A stretch of DNA of 38,375 nt from Tubiluchus corallicola (GCA_030141605.1 JAQGDQ010000626.1:1-38375); one strand, 5' to 3'. Positions 21,301-31,353 are shown, counted from the stretch's first letter. Numbers and translations are program-made. Notes: generated from the sequence alone by a model not told the origin.

Positions 21301-23275
21301 ACCATTGCTGTCAACATGTCGTTTAAACATCTTCTACGCTGATCGTGACTACTACTACTACTTCAACACAGATAAGGGCTATTGTGAAATTTACGAGCCA
21401 GATTCTCCTGGATGGTCCGAAGAGAAGTCTCCATTTTGATTCAGCCTTGGAGTGCGTTCAGACCTGCAGAGGTAAGCTCCCCGGGTTATGTGGTTTGTGC
21501 ACGGTGGGTTTCGTACAGGTACGTTTGGTACAGGTAATTTTGGTGCAGGTAAGTTTGGTACAGGTGATTGTAGTACAGGTAATATTGGTAAAGGTGAGTT
21601 TGGTGCAAGCAAGTTTGGTACAGGTAATTTTGGTAAAGGTGAGTTTGCTACAGGTAAGCTTTGGACATGTAATTTTAGTACAGGTAAGTTTGATACAGGT
21701 AAGTTTGCTTAGTTTTAATACAACACACTGAATAAAGTACAGTAGCACTCTACTTACATTTTCGCTTTCTAAAACACGTGCAACATGCTCGTGAAATATT
21801 TTTGCTGTTGAAAGTTATATTAGTTTGTCATGTCATCGCTCGCCGTTAATTACGTTTTTAATCTACTATTTAATTATCAGAAACGCTTTTGCAATATTAA
21901 TCATGTTAAAATGTATACTTTTTATCGCAGTTGAAAATGGTGTTGTATATGAAAAATTATTCTGTCTTCCTTTAAGCACTTGGCAGAATAACTGTTTACG
22001 TTACACGGTAACCAGATGACGTCATTTTTCACCAAAACGAGCGCGCTTAAGCTTGAAGTGATTGCGATTTGAAATTGAAATTAGCAATTACACTAGGCGC
22101 TAACTACAATTTCACTGCTGAAACTTTCCAATGTCTTTCTCAAATATTAGAATAAGCTTAATTTCTCGAGAGACTTGGCCTTTGCTTTAATGTGACGTTT
22201 TACCATTTGTTTCATTTTGCGTTTAGGAAAGGGCGTATGCAAAGACCCACTGCCAAGATTCATGTGTAGAATCTCTTCCCTAGAAGCCTGGCATTACAAT
22301 CCGAAAACTAAGGTTTGCGAGACGTTCCAGTTTGCAGCCTGTCCTGGAATTTACAATCAGTTCCCCACAAAGGAAGCATGTGACAAATTCTGTGGAGGTA
22401 TGAGCGAAATTTACATCTTCAAAACTTATTAGCAGAAACTATTAATAATGTCGAGTTTGTACAGGTACATCTTGACTCTGAAATTAAGACATAAAACTTA
22501 AAAAAGCTAACAACAAGCACTTTTCCGGGCACATACTCGGGTTCTTACTACTTCCAAACCCTTCAAATAGGAAAATGGAAATTTTGACACTTGGTATGCA
22601 TGCATCTAGCATAGATGTCAACATTAAAAGCCGTATTTCTTAAAGCCGTAAGAAATTGTGAATAAACAGAGCTTTGAAATACTCTGGTGTACTGAAGTAC
22701 ACTCCTTAGTTGAGAAAACTCTCCGTTACCGTGTCGGTAGTTCCCCCATTGAACTTGCCCACCGGATGTGATAGTGATTCAGCGTACATCCGCAGGAGCA
22801 GCAGCAGCAGCAGCAACAACAGCCACCACCTCTACCGACGCCACCACCACCATCAGCACCAGCAACAACAGCGACAACATTCCACAGAGCAATGATGATG
22901 CTTCTGGCAATTTTGATTTTGCTTAGTGGATTTGATAAACATCAAAAATGTAAATAATTTAGCGAATAAATAAAAATGGAAATAAAAATAAAACAGGCGG
23001 AAGTGGAATTCACTCTCACCGTTCAATTAAAAAAAATTTCAAGCTCACAATTGATAGAAATCCGACACTTTTTAAAGTGGTAAACTATTTGATGGCACAA
23101 ACCAAACATCTTAATTTAAAATGTTGGTTTTACAGGTTCAGGTCCACGAGAGAACCGCAGCAGAGATAAACGCACTTTAACAGAAGCCGAGTATTGGCGT
23201 GAAAAGTCTAGGAAAGAGAGAGAGAAAGTTGGCGAAGAGATTCTTCGGGGCTTTGAGGGGGGGGGGTTTAACTAG
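18232..23275 (+). CDS. Secreted protein with two Kunitz domains, first one frameshifted
   Basis: Exons: 18232-18325, 21288-21471, 22227-22397, 23136-23275, all with AG/GT borders and all introns in phase 1. Exon 1 encodes a signal peptide (MVAFSVILTVLFSSMVAA, cleavage probably after residue 18) and an acidic linker. Exons 2 and 3 each encode one Kunitz (BPTI-type) serine-protease-inhibitor domain, and exon 4 a charged basic tail (RTLTEAEYWREKSRKEREK...) ending TAG. Kunitz 2 is canonical in cysteine spacing and has Arg at the P1 site, suggesting a trypsin-like target. Kunitz 1 carries a one-base frameshift. The protein would act outside the cell. Kunitz proteins serve as inhibitors and, in some animals, as venom components; nothing here decides between these. 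Either the gene is a recent pseudogene, or the extra base is an assembly error. Confidence 0.65.
18590..18851 (+). repeat. Dispersed repeat, first half, interrupted by the pogo relic
   Basis: Collinear with 28605-28880: GTAAGTGCATnnnGTGG, CGCACTGCTTGAACTAnTT, TTCATGCAAAAATA, a central gACrTCATTGG, and GCTCAAGCGTGAAGTGAT-like sequence. Its continuation (ATTACTAAATCnnA...GAAATAAG) resumes at 19853-19930, after the insertion. A more diverged third piece is at 22010-22080. Confidence 0.55.
18854..19852 (+). mobile_element. Degenerate pogo-type DNA transposon (internal deletion)
   Basis: Starts after TA with CCGTAAAACGGGGTGAGTTC. The motif GGTGAGTTCGCCACC occurs twice near the left end (18876, 18893) and in inverted form near 19626, 19714 and 19831, the last adjoining the right end. 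A transposase N-terminal remnant lies between. TA target and the CxGTAAAACGGGG terminus fit the pogo/Tigger group. The element sits inside an older dispersed repeat, within intron 1 of the Kunitz gene. Confidence 0.65.
19073..19615 (+). pseudogene. Pogo-like transposase N-terminus (HTH-psq and CENP-B-like domains)
   Basis: ATG 19073. The first frame reads MPRTCTPVPGHR, a TAA (19109), then YTPEALEAALRAVKNTNRT and INAAARQFGVPRNTLSDKL, a pipsqueak-type helix-turn-helix. After a frameshift near 19303 the second frame gives LQVAAEWGFPMTAIDLRLL, ERRFKANTPGIDFVKSFARR and NVPPSNIFN, typical of the CENP-B-like second DNA-binding domain and the start of the catalytic domain. It then runs into unrelated NSAKTRHFS and TAA. 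The DDE domain is deleted. Stop, frameshift and deletion all mark it as dead. Confidence 0.75.
20125..20340 (-). mobile_element. Solo, pre-expansion relic of the foldback element end
   Basis: Shares with 3061-3300, in order, AAAACAACAC, TGTTTCnACnA, CAGCTGTCATCATCAGTGGT, AAAGGCAGAGCCTA and one diverged satellite monomer (TATGCACTAATTATGTATTT...GGTAATGAnTAAnCAGACC). Only one monomer is present and no right end follows. Minus strand again carries CTGATGA (20206-20200) and GAAAC... (20181-20177). Confidence 0.65.
20449..20593. repeat. Near-perfect ~50-bp inverted repeat (hairpin or small foldback MITE)
   Basis: Left arm 20449-20500 (AAAAAATTCTCCTCAATCCC, then CATTAACGACCATATTTGT and CCTCTGGTAC) is complementary to right arm 20540-20593 with only a few mismatches. 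The ~40-bp loop repeats ACAAATCAyGT three times. No coding. Confidence 0.8.
20995..21262 (+). repeat. Intronic duplication, upstream copy
   Basis: About 265 bp collinear with 21716-21985: AACACGTGCAACACGCTCGTG, ATTATCAGAAACGCTyTTGCA, AATGTATACTTTTTATCG and GAAAATGGnGTnGTATA are shared. The copies flank Kunitz exon 2 as direct repeats. Confidence 0.7.
21288..21471 (+). pseudogene. Kunitz gene exon 2: atypical, frameshifted Kunitz domain
   Basis: Acceptor ACTATAG|GATGC; donor GAG|GTAAGC at 21471/21472. The exon is 184 nt; phase-1/phase-1 Kunitz exons should be a multiple of three. The first part reads GCSDPPLLSTCRLN... and DYYYYFNTDKGYCEIYEPDS; the last part, in another frame, reads FDSALECVQTCRG, the standard Kunitz C-terminus. 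The break lies in a TTTT run at about 21434-21437 and puts a TGA in the upstream frame. Even ignoring the break, the domain is odd: five to six extra residues follow the second Cys and the fourth Cys (position 38 in BPTI) is missing. Confidence 0.6.
21513..21710 (+). repeat. 15-bp tandem repeat of 5' splice-site consensus, 13 copies
   Basis: Unit ACAGGTAAGTTTGGT. Five copies match MAG|GTRAGT perfectly; the true exon 2 donor 40 bp upstream (GAG|GTAAGC) is a weaker match. The 15-bp period keeps all frames largely open (for example FGTGN/FGAGK on plus), so open frames through it are not evidence of coding. Confidence 0.9.
21716..21985 (+). repeat. Intronic duplication, downstream copy
   Basis: Direct-repeat partner of 20995-21262. 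Its end (tatGAAAAATyATnCyGTCTTCCTTTA) also appears after the SINE-like unit at 17233-17262, so it is part of a wider dispersed family. Confidence 0.65.
22227..22397 (+). CDS. Kunitz gene exon 3: canonical Kunitz domain
   Basis: Acceptor GCGTTTAG|GAAAG; donor GGAG|GTATGA. 171 nt, phase 1 at both ends. Cys spacing is C-x8-C-x16-C-x7-C-x12-C-x3-C, very close to BPTI. Arg follows the second Cys (P1), and WHYNPKTKVCETFQF occupies the core strand. Unusual: the near-invariant Gly-Gly before Cys38 is Ala-Ala (QFAAC), which may alter the inhibitory loop. Confidence 0.85.
22796..22926 (+). CDS. Possible alternative terminal exon of the Kunitz gene
   Basis: After ACATCCGCAG (22786-22795) a phase-1 frame runs in register with exon 3: Gly, six Ala, then TTATTSTDATTTISTSNNSD and on to TAG at 22924-22926. 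AATAAA follows at 22965-22970. It would give a Ser/Thr-rich, acidic-ended tail instead of the basic tail of exon 4. The acceptor has a poor polypyrimidine tract, and the (GCA)n repeat could produce an open frame by chance, so this is moderate inference. Confidence 0.35.
22965..22970 (+). terminator. Poly(A) signal for the alternative Kunitz terminal exon
   Basis: AATAAA, 39 bp after the TAG of the candidate exon 22796-22926, followed by further AATAAA-like repeats. Confidence 0.35.
23136..23275 (+). CDS. Kunitz gene exon 4: basic C-terminal tail
   Basis: Acceptor GGTTTTACAG|GTTCAGG in phase 1. Encodes GSGPRENRSRDKRTLTEAE, then YWREKSRKEREKVGEEILRG, and ends GFEGGGFN-TAG (23273-23275) across a run of ten G. 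AATAAA at 23432-23437 and 23442-23447 would end the transcript. Confidence 0.6.
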
Positions 23276-23431
23276 GCATTTTTAACAACTTCAAAAGTCT
23301 CAGTTGAATTTTATATAAACCACTGATCTTTATTTCTGTAATATGTAAAAAAAATAGAAAGGCAAAGGTGACTGACATTGGCTAATTTAGTTAGATTGTT
23401 ACGTAGTTTAGTACATTCATAAATATCAGTG

Positions 23432-23447
23432 AATAAATTAAAATAAA
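23432..23447 (+). terminator. Poly(A) signals for the Kunitz gene (exon 4 form)
   Basis: Two AATAAA hexamers 4 bp apart, about 160 bp after the exon 4 stop. Confidence 0.5.
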
Positions 23448-23984
23448 ATTAATAGAAGTAAACTTACAACGTTGCGGCGTATCTAAATGAAAAATTTCAC
23501 TAGCTTGTACAAGACTCATGTTCACTCATTCAACAGAACAGCATAATGAAAAACGTAACCAGGTCAATGCCAACACTTTAAACTTTCTAGCTAGATGGAG
23601 CCACCTTGGCTACAAAATTAAAATCAGGTTATTAAGTCAGGTTCACACTGGACTTAATACCTACATATGTTTAAAATGTGTTCAAATTGACTTTGCCGTG
23701 GTTCAAAGTGGAGTAGGATACAAAAGATTATCTTGTTTACCCTTAAACAGCTAAGAAACAAAATGGAAAATAATTTGATCGAATTTAGAATTTATTATTG
23801 CCATATACATTATATTACAATGATATAATATTTTATTGACGATTTACAATCAATACAATTACAATTACAAGCTACAAAACATTACATAAACATTGTAATA
23901 CATTACAATGAAGAAAAGAACTACACTGACAAAACCCCACACATGGGGTATAATGGCGAACACCGACGACGACGACGACAACAA

Positions 23985-24335
23985 CAACCAAACGTATCGC
24001 CAACGCCACCACCGCCACCCGCCACCGCCACACCGACAACAACACCAACAACAACACCAACAACAACAACAACACCAACACCAACACCAACAACACCAAC
24101 ACCAACAACACCAACAACACCAACAACACCAACAACACCAACAACACCAACACCAACACCAACACCAACACCAACACCAACAACAACAACAACAACAACA
24201 ACACCAACACCAACACCAACACCAACACCAACACCAACACCAACAACACCAACAACACCAACAACACCAACAACACCAACAACAACACCAACAACAACAA
24301 CAACAACAACAACAAACAACAACAACATTCTTTTT
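23985..24335 (+). repeat. (CAA)n / (CCAACA)n repeat
   Basis: Mixed CAA and CACCAA units for about 350 bp. All six frames are open (poly-Gln/His, Thr/Pro, Val/Leu, Val/Gly), a property of the repeat. Not treated as coding. Confidence 0.95.
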
Positions 24336-24614
24336 CTCATTCTTCTTAATCTTAACAGTTCTTACACTTCTTTACAACAAAAAATAATTCTCGATAATCT
24401 GTGCGACACTTTTAATACTTCCATCACAAAGACAAGATGAGAAATTAAAAAAACATTACTATGGATTCGGAGAAAATCATTTCTCTAGTACAACTTGGCT
24501 CTAATACATATAATTGTGATAATTACGATAACACATTGTCTTTGTGAAAGTCATGTTTGAAGTTGTAGATCACTCACTTTGTAGAACAAGAATAAAAAAC
24601 TATACTACATATTT

Positions 24615-25203
<589 letters not shown>

Positions 25204-25215
25204 TTATCCACAGTC

Positions 25216-26085
25216 TTAGTTATTTAATCTTGTAGACGTCAACAAACAACGAAATGCGTGACGAAAATCTTCATTTTTCCAGGCGTAAACAATCGGGTTA
25301 AGGGCAGAATTACCGTAGATGATTAGAAAATTGACCTGCAGAAACCAACGTGTATCACAAGTAGAACACGCTCCTTTGACGACCATTAGCATGGCATACA
25401 AAACAGCCGAAATTGTAAAACCAAGCATGACGATACCAATGGTGGTGGTTGCTTTATTTTCCTTCAATGGTGCAGAATCTTGTGGTGCCTGTAAGGCTTG
25501 AAACTCGGTTGTTATGCGATTAAACTGCCTGGTAGCTTCCCGCCATATTTTCAGATAAACAATTATCAGAACAATAGAAGGAATGAAATTAAAGAGCAAA
25601 GTTATAATTAAAAAAACAACAGTACCTTTGGTAACGTCAACAGTATCGTTTCCCGGTGGTGCTGATAACATTACACCCACGGGAATAACTACACTGAAAC
25701 ACCACGCGATCACTATTGTCCACCTAGCGGCCTTTGCTGTAACTAATCGTGAATACTGCAACGGTCTCATTACGGCAATGTAGCGTTCGAATGCAACGGC
25801 ACCCAGATTGTATAAACTGCAAGTTGCGAAGTAAAAATCCAGCGGTACTGTGTAGATTGTTCTGCAATTTTCGTCTACGATACAGTAAAGAGATTTGAAC
25901 ACAATGACAGCTCCATACAGCATGTCTGCTACTGCAAGAGATGCAAGTAGATAGTTGCGGCAGAACTGCAACCTGTTGAACTTAGCTACGGATGTTATCA
26001 CTAAAGCATTGCCTGCGACGGCTGCTCCGCCTATGATTGTAGCTACAATGTTATACAAAACTTGAAACTTCTCGCTTTTATCCAT
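25216..26085 (-). CDS. Class A (rhodopsin-like) G-protein-coupled receptor, intronless
   Basis: 289 residues with seven hydrophobic segments (about 10-34, 45-68, 79-101, 121-142, 155-179, 213-236, 248-268). Landmarks: Asn26 in GNALVI (TM1), Asp54 in LAVAD (TM2), Cys74 before TM3, E100-R101-Y102 in place of DRY, Trp122 (TM4), Pro169 (TM5), N263-P264-x-x-Y267 (TM7), and a short tail. The N-terminus is only about 8 residues; N146-D-T in extracellular loop 2 is the one glycosylation site noticed. Unusual: loop 2 has no Cys to pair with Cys74, TM6 lacks CWxP, and loop 3 has C240-x-x-C243. Lack of the loop-2 Cys is known in melanocortin- and lipid-type receptors, but the ligand cannot be assigned. 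A single exon is common for such receptors in basal animals. The ATG at 26085 is the only in-frame start giving a complete TM1. Confidence 0.9.
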   Translation of the reverse strand: MDKSEKFQVLYNIVATIIGGAAVAGNALVITSVAKFNRLQFCRNYLLASLAVADMLYGAVIVFKSLYCIVDENCRTIYTVPLDFYFATCSLYNLGAVAFERYIAVMRPLQYSRLVTAKAARWTIVIAWCFSVVIPVGVMLSAPPGNDTVDVTKGTVVFLIITLLFNFIPSIVLIIVYLKIWREATRQFNRITTEFQALQAPQDSAPLKENKATTTIGIVMLGFTISAVLYAMLMVVKGACSTCDTRWFLQVNFLIIYGNSALNPIVYAWKNEDFRHAFRCLLTSTRLNN

Positions 26086-26340
26086 GTTTCTCTCCGGTTA
26101 AATTGGATTTCAATCATTTCATGATACAGTTATTATTCTCGCAAATTTCAATTATTACTTCACAGGGTTTTTTCCAAGACTTCGGTTTTTGAGATTGCCC
26201 ACTCTGCACCCGATTTTGCAAAAATAATGTGGCGCACAATCATGAGTCAATGGCTTCCACCCGCCAGGCTGAAGTTAGTCCCAAGTACAACATCAATGCG
26301 GTGTTTGCTTCCAAGTACAGCAGCGAGTGTTGTAAATAAC

Positions 26341-26655
26341 GACGCTCATCAAAAGGACTTTTCTTTTTTGTTCACTTGCAACTACAGTGACCATGCGCAT
26401 GTAACAACGCTCTTCAAAAGGACTTTTCTTTTTTGTTCACTTGCAATTACAGTGACCATGCGCATGTAACGACGCTCTTCAAAAGGACTTTTCTTTTTTG
26501 TTCACATACAATTACAGTGACCATATGCATGTAACGACGCTCTTCAAAAGGACCTTTCTTTTTTGTTCACATACAACTAGAGTGACCATATGCATGTAAC
26601 GACGCTCATCAAAAGGACTTTTCTTTTTTGTTCACGTGCAACTACAGTGACCACT
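26341..26655. repeat. 65-bp tandem repeat, about 5 copies, upstream of the GPCR
   Basis: Unit begins GACGCTCATCAAAAGGACTT, includes CTTTTTTGTTCAC, and ends CAGTGACCATGCGCATGTAA, at 26341, 26406, 26471, 26536 and 26601. It lies 256-570 bp upstream of the GPCR start. Two units carry CATATGCATG instead of CATGCGCATG. Confidence 0.9.
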
Positions 26656-26755
26656 CATCTCGCATTCACCTATTGCATCAGAACTCCAGTCTTAGAAAAG
26701 ACATTAGTATTGTACTTCTTTGATATCCAATCGTTTGTGATACTTTGGCGTTCAG

Positions 26756-26767
26756 CGCGCATGCGCA
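26756..26767. promoter_or_regulatory. NRF1-type palindrome
   Basis: CGCGCATGCGCA matches YGCGCAYGCGCR fully. It lies about 670 bp upstream of the GPCR start, just beyond the 65-bp repeats. A related TGCGCGTGCGCA with one mismatch is at about 33784-33795. Function is inferred only from the motif. Confidence 0.35.
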
Positions 26768-27029
26768 TAAAATGCGTTCTTTCTGAAATCAAATGCGCAC
26801 GATATCGTGTATGCGTAACGCAGAAGTGTTGAAATTGACTGGTTAGTTGATGAAATATTAGGATAATATTGAAACCTGGTAAAAACACAACTGTCTGTCT
26901 GTCCTATCCTGTGTGCTACGTCGAGGTTTGATCCAGGCTTCGCGGATTCAGATTTAAACTCAGCGACTTTTTTCATATTCCCTTTCTTTTAGTTAAACTT
27001 GGCTTCAAAATTTACAATTGCGGTCTAAT

Positions 27030-27226
27030 CTGCTACACGCTACAATAATATTAGCAACCAGACAATTGCGTGCATAATAAAGTATATTTATTAAACTAAT
27101 TAGGAATTTAAACAAAGAAAATCAGAGCAGCAAGACAGTCTAGAATGCAGAACACTCCTTAGCAATCACCGAGATCTTTGATCTACATAAACCATATCTA
27201 TGGTATTGTTACACCTTCCCTTCTTT
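27030..27226 (-). mobile_element. LTR end with polypurine tract (retrotransposon remnant)
   Basis: On the minus strand AAAGAAGGGAAGG (27226-27214) is followed directly by TGTAACAATACC, then about 180 bp with TTTAATAAATA and an end near GTGTAGCA. A polypurine tract abutting TGT is the usual start of a 3' LTR. No second LTR or coding was found, so this is a fragment. Confidence 0.4.
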
Positions 27227-27788
27227 AAAGTTGAAAACAAATTCTGTTAACTAAGTCAAGCTAAATAAGTGTTCACCTAGAATTTAGAAGTAGTATTAAC
27301 TGTAGTTGACAGTGTGCCTACTGGCAAGTAAATCAAGTGCTAGTGAACTCAATGAATAATCCCGAGTAAAGTAGTATACAAATGTTACTAAAACTTAAAC
27401 CAACTTTGAGCATCAAGAAACACATTAAGTACAACACTTCTTGTTTAGATTTCACAAACAACGTTAATAAGAACTTAAGTTTTTCAATTTCTACAGTGAA
27501 TTTCAATTGAAATCACTTTTATTCTCATTGAAAACCTAGACTTGAACTTCAAATCCATCAGTAACTCCAATAACTGAAATAAAAATAGTAACTGTCAGTC
27601 TATCTCTTAACAATGCAACATAGGCACGTATTAAAATTAACTGATTGTATCTAAACTTGTGCAAAAGTTGCAAAATGTAAAATGATAATACAGATCAATA
27701 AACTATAATACTGCAAGTAAATAAGTATAATGTTCTTAATTCTCATCGTTCCTAGTCACTAAACAATTTGACAAACAAATCCTTTTGA
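27227..27788. other. No gene recognised
   Basis: AT-rich; may be internal sequence of the LTR remnant. No RT, integrase or other coding seen. Confidence 0.35.
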
Positions 27789-28084
27789 CGTATTTTTGTT
27801 TAAAATACAGCAATTTAAAATTTTACTTAATTAGCAACATGTATGCTACGGTTGCTCTGATAATTTTTACAAATTTTACGTAATGTTATCTAAACTTGTT
27901 TCAAACGACCTACCATTAAAATGGCTGCGCCTAACTGTCGTCGCGGGAGTTTAAATTTACACGTTTTGTACAGCGTTACTGCCGATGCAAGCCCTGCATA
28001 CGAAAAGGTAGTATGTAAGTGGTATAAAATTTCGAGACGAATTTTTTAAGCTTTATGTAAGTGGAGGGTTTTCTTGTGCTTTAA
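27789..28084 (+). repeat. Dispersed ~300-bp repeat, copy 2
   Basis: Collinear with 10309-10606, ending GTAAGTGGAGGGTTTTCTTG then TGCTTTAA. Confidence 0.7.
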
Positions 28085-28604
28085 ATGACAGACATCCACT
28101 AATGCACACAATAGTTATATATTTTCCTTTCAACTTTTACTTCAATCGTAAGTAACAAAATCAATGGTCAAGTAGATTGTGGTCATTTCACCTGTAACAC
28201 TGACCAGTAACACATGTACAGTGTCAATGTTTAAACAGGAGGCAAAATGTGACATATCCGTAATACAGAAACAATTATAAAATTCCATATTCTTCACGCA
28301 TGCGTACAACAACAAGCGGCAGAATCTAATGAAGTAAAATTTATTACGGCCTATAATTGTATTTGATATTTTTTCCTCTTTCATAGCGGTTAAGTACACC
28401 GCATAGTGGTTAGTGAATCATTACATCACCCAAGGGTTTGCTGTCTACCAAGCAGTCCGGGGGAAAAATTGTTGCACACATTCAAACGGGATTAAAGGTT
28501 AGATACTTGTCAGTCTTTTTTTGTTTAAAAACGGGAGCTTATAAGAAAAATTCTCCTTAATCAGAATGATCAGATACATTTAGATGGTTGTCGACCTTCG
28601 GGGG

Positions 28605-28990
28605 ACTTCGTGACTTTTCGTAAGTGCATCGTGGCTTTCCGTAAGTGCATCGTGGCTTTCCGTAAGCGCGCGCTGCTTAAACTATTTGAAGCTTACCCAA
28701 TGTTCACGCAAAAATAGCACGAAATAGCTATCTAATTCGTACGTAAAAACGTATTATACTTTTGATGAACATTAACACTGCGTTAATTTTCTTCAAGACG
28801 AATGACGTCATTGGAAGAAGCATGGACATTGAAAATGACAGCGTCCAAGGATGAAATGCTCGCGACTTTAAAGTGATTTTACTAGTTATGGTGCTTATTG
28901 CAGTTTTATTACTAAATCGTTCTAACATTTTTTTGCAAACATTGAAATAAGACTAACCTTCTAGAAAGGTTGACTTTTCCTTTAATGAAC
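28605..28990 (+). repeat. Dispersed repeat, uninterrupted copy
   Basis: Corresponds to 18590-18851 plus 19853-19930 without the pogo insertion. Contains a local 22-bp duplication (CGTAAGTGCATCGTGGCTTTC twice, 28619-28660) and TGACGTCA near 28803. Confidence 0.55.
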
Positions 28991-29439
28991 AACAAAAAGA
29001 CACGCAAACCTCTAAGTCACGTGACGAACCATCGTTGTGGTCGGTAATGAAGAACATCTGATACATGATGTATGTGTTATCATTGTTCAATTGAGACTGA
29101 GTGGCCATGTCATTAAATGATTAAGCTTCGATTTTATTCCTATTCGCGTCAACTAAAAAGAAATGTACTCTCTAGCACGAGGTTACCTGCTAACAGTAAC
29201 CCGTTGTATTCTGTCTCATACAAACTTAGATCAAACTGAGAAAGCTTTAATCAGGTACGTTAAAAACGAAAAAGAAGATCATATTAACTCAGCATGGTGG
29301 CGCTGAGAGCAGAATTTGTTTAGTGTTGTGGAGATTTCACACGAATTTGTCTATGAAACTTAAATACTGAAACTCTCCAATAGCATCTTTCTGTTGTGAA
29401 ATCTAACAGTACTTCTTTTTGTATACTCTATCCATTGTC

Positions 29440-29653
29440 CTTGTGAAGAATTCCCGCCTTGTGAGAGCGATATTGTGAAATGCTGAAGGAGCTTTCACGC
29501 TTGGCCGCTTGGGTGCGCTGCTGCCAGGGAGAGCTTACACTTGTGAGATAGTGTTTGGTTTAGACGATTCACCTGTGGCTCCCAGCGTGAACTTGTGTGT
29601 AGAACTTCAGTCTCCAGCAGCAGACGGAGGAAACGCACACGTTCTAAGGGAAG
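29440..29653 (+). other. Candidate first exon (transcript of unknown function)
   Basis: GC-richer segment ending in a strong donor, GGGAAG|GTAAGTTT at 29653/29654. The longest internal ATG frame (29480, MLKELSRLAAWVRCCQ...) stops after 23 codons inside the segment. A matching acceptor could be CTCTTCAG at 31353. Possible non-coding RNA exon or 5' UTR. Confidence 0.25.
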
Positions 29654-29689
29654 GTAAGTTTAGCATTCTCTAATGATACGGAAAAATAC

Positions 29690-30125
<436 letters not shown>

Positions 30126-30573
30126 TGATATTCGAAAGCAACTGCAGCATATTAACATGATGATGACTTGATCAAATTGTCTCTTTGTAAACAACAGTGA
30201 ACAAAATGCTGCCAAACTCTAACGTCCATTTTAATATTCATGACATGTAGTGATAGACTGATAACTTTTAACTGCATTATAACTGTAATAATAATAATTA
30301 TTATACGATAATAATTAGTGCATTTGCTAATAGTGTTTGAGGCAAAATAGTCAAAACTTGTAACATGAAAATCTAACATGCAAAATTATCAAAAAGGAGC
30401 GTTCACACTTACACAGTTTTGTAACAAAAATCAGTAGGACTGTGTTTCTCGTTGCATGTATATCAGATACACAAGGTGATGAGGAAATCAAATTCTTAAT
30501 ATTAAAATAACGGCCAGCATCCCGTTTGAAACGTTGCAGATGTTTTTATTGGAGCAACAATACTGTTGCTTAA

Positions 30574-31200
30574 CCCTTATAGGGTCACCGTGGGGTTAAA
30601 AGTTACCCTCAGACCCAATTTTGCATTTTACCCTTTTACCATACGCATCCCAGTAAACCTTTTCTATGACATTTTCTAAATATGTTTTGTGCACAAAATA
30701 CTTTCAGTTATTTATTTTAGGCGCATTGTCTCACCACGGAATAAAAGTGAAAATGCAATAGGTCGATTTTTTAAAATTGTCGAAACTTTACTTCGCTTGT
30801 CTATACATTATACGGGCGATGTATCTGATAAGACAAAATGTCAGTTACTCAAATTACTTCACTTCACCTAAAAGAAGAAAGTAGTAGACAATAAATTCAA
30901 AATAACAATGATTTTTGCACACGCGCTAGTAATGTCGGTTGTCTACAGTTACTCCAGCATAGATAAGGGAACGTAACTAAGTGAATTTAAATTTCGTATT
31001 ACTAGTAAGTCACGTGACTTTAAGCAGAGGTATAATGTATCCTATGGTGGTCAGCATAACCACAAATTATGCTGTTGCTGTTTACTAATGAAACACGGCG
31101 GTTTATCAAAAGTAATTTACGAATTATGGTGGGGGTAATTTTTTACACCCCCCCCCCCAGGTTACCAAAATCGGTTGTAAAAATCGTGACCCTATAAGGG
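30574..31200. mobile_element. piggyBac-type MITE with TTAA target duplication
   Basis: Flanked by TTAA (30570-30573, 31201-31204). The perfect 15-bp TIR CCCTTATAGGGTCAC is at the left and its complement at the right. CCC at the end and TTAA targets are characteristic of piggyBac. 627 bp, AT-rich, with a C-run at 31147-31159 and a short ORF of 60 codons without recognisable homology. Confidence 0.85.
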
Positions 31201-31353
31201 TTAAGTGGGTACTAGTAGCTCTTTTTCACATCAGGCACAGTTTGCCCAATTCCACTAAATACTCACGATAATTTGAAAAAAATGTATTCAGTTACTCTTG
31301 CAGTAATAGGAGAAACCTTCTCACGGTGTTCCATTGCTCATTTTTCTCTTCAG

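Noticed and set aside
21345-21731. 128-residue ORF through Kunitz exon 2 and the 15-bp array
   Set aside because: It starts in the wrong frame upstream of the exon break and runs through the intron repeat; kept only as a possible intron-retention frame.
23872-24440. Long poly-Gln/His, Thr/Pro, Leu/Val and Gly/Val frames
   Set aside because: Open on both strands because of the (CAA)/(CCAACA) repeat; no start context or splice support.
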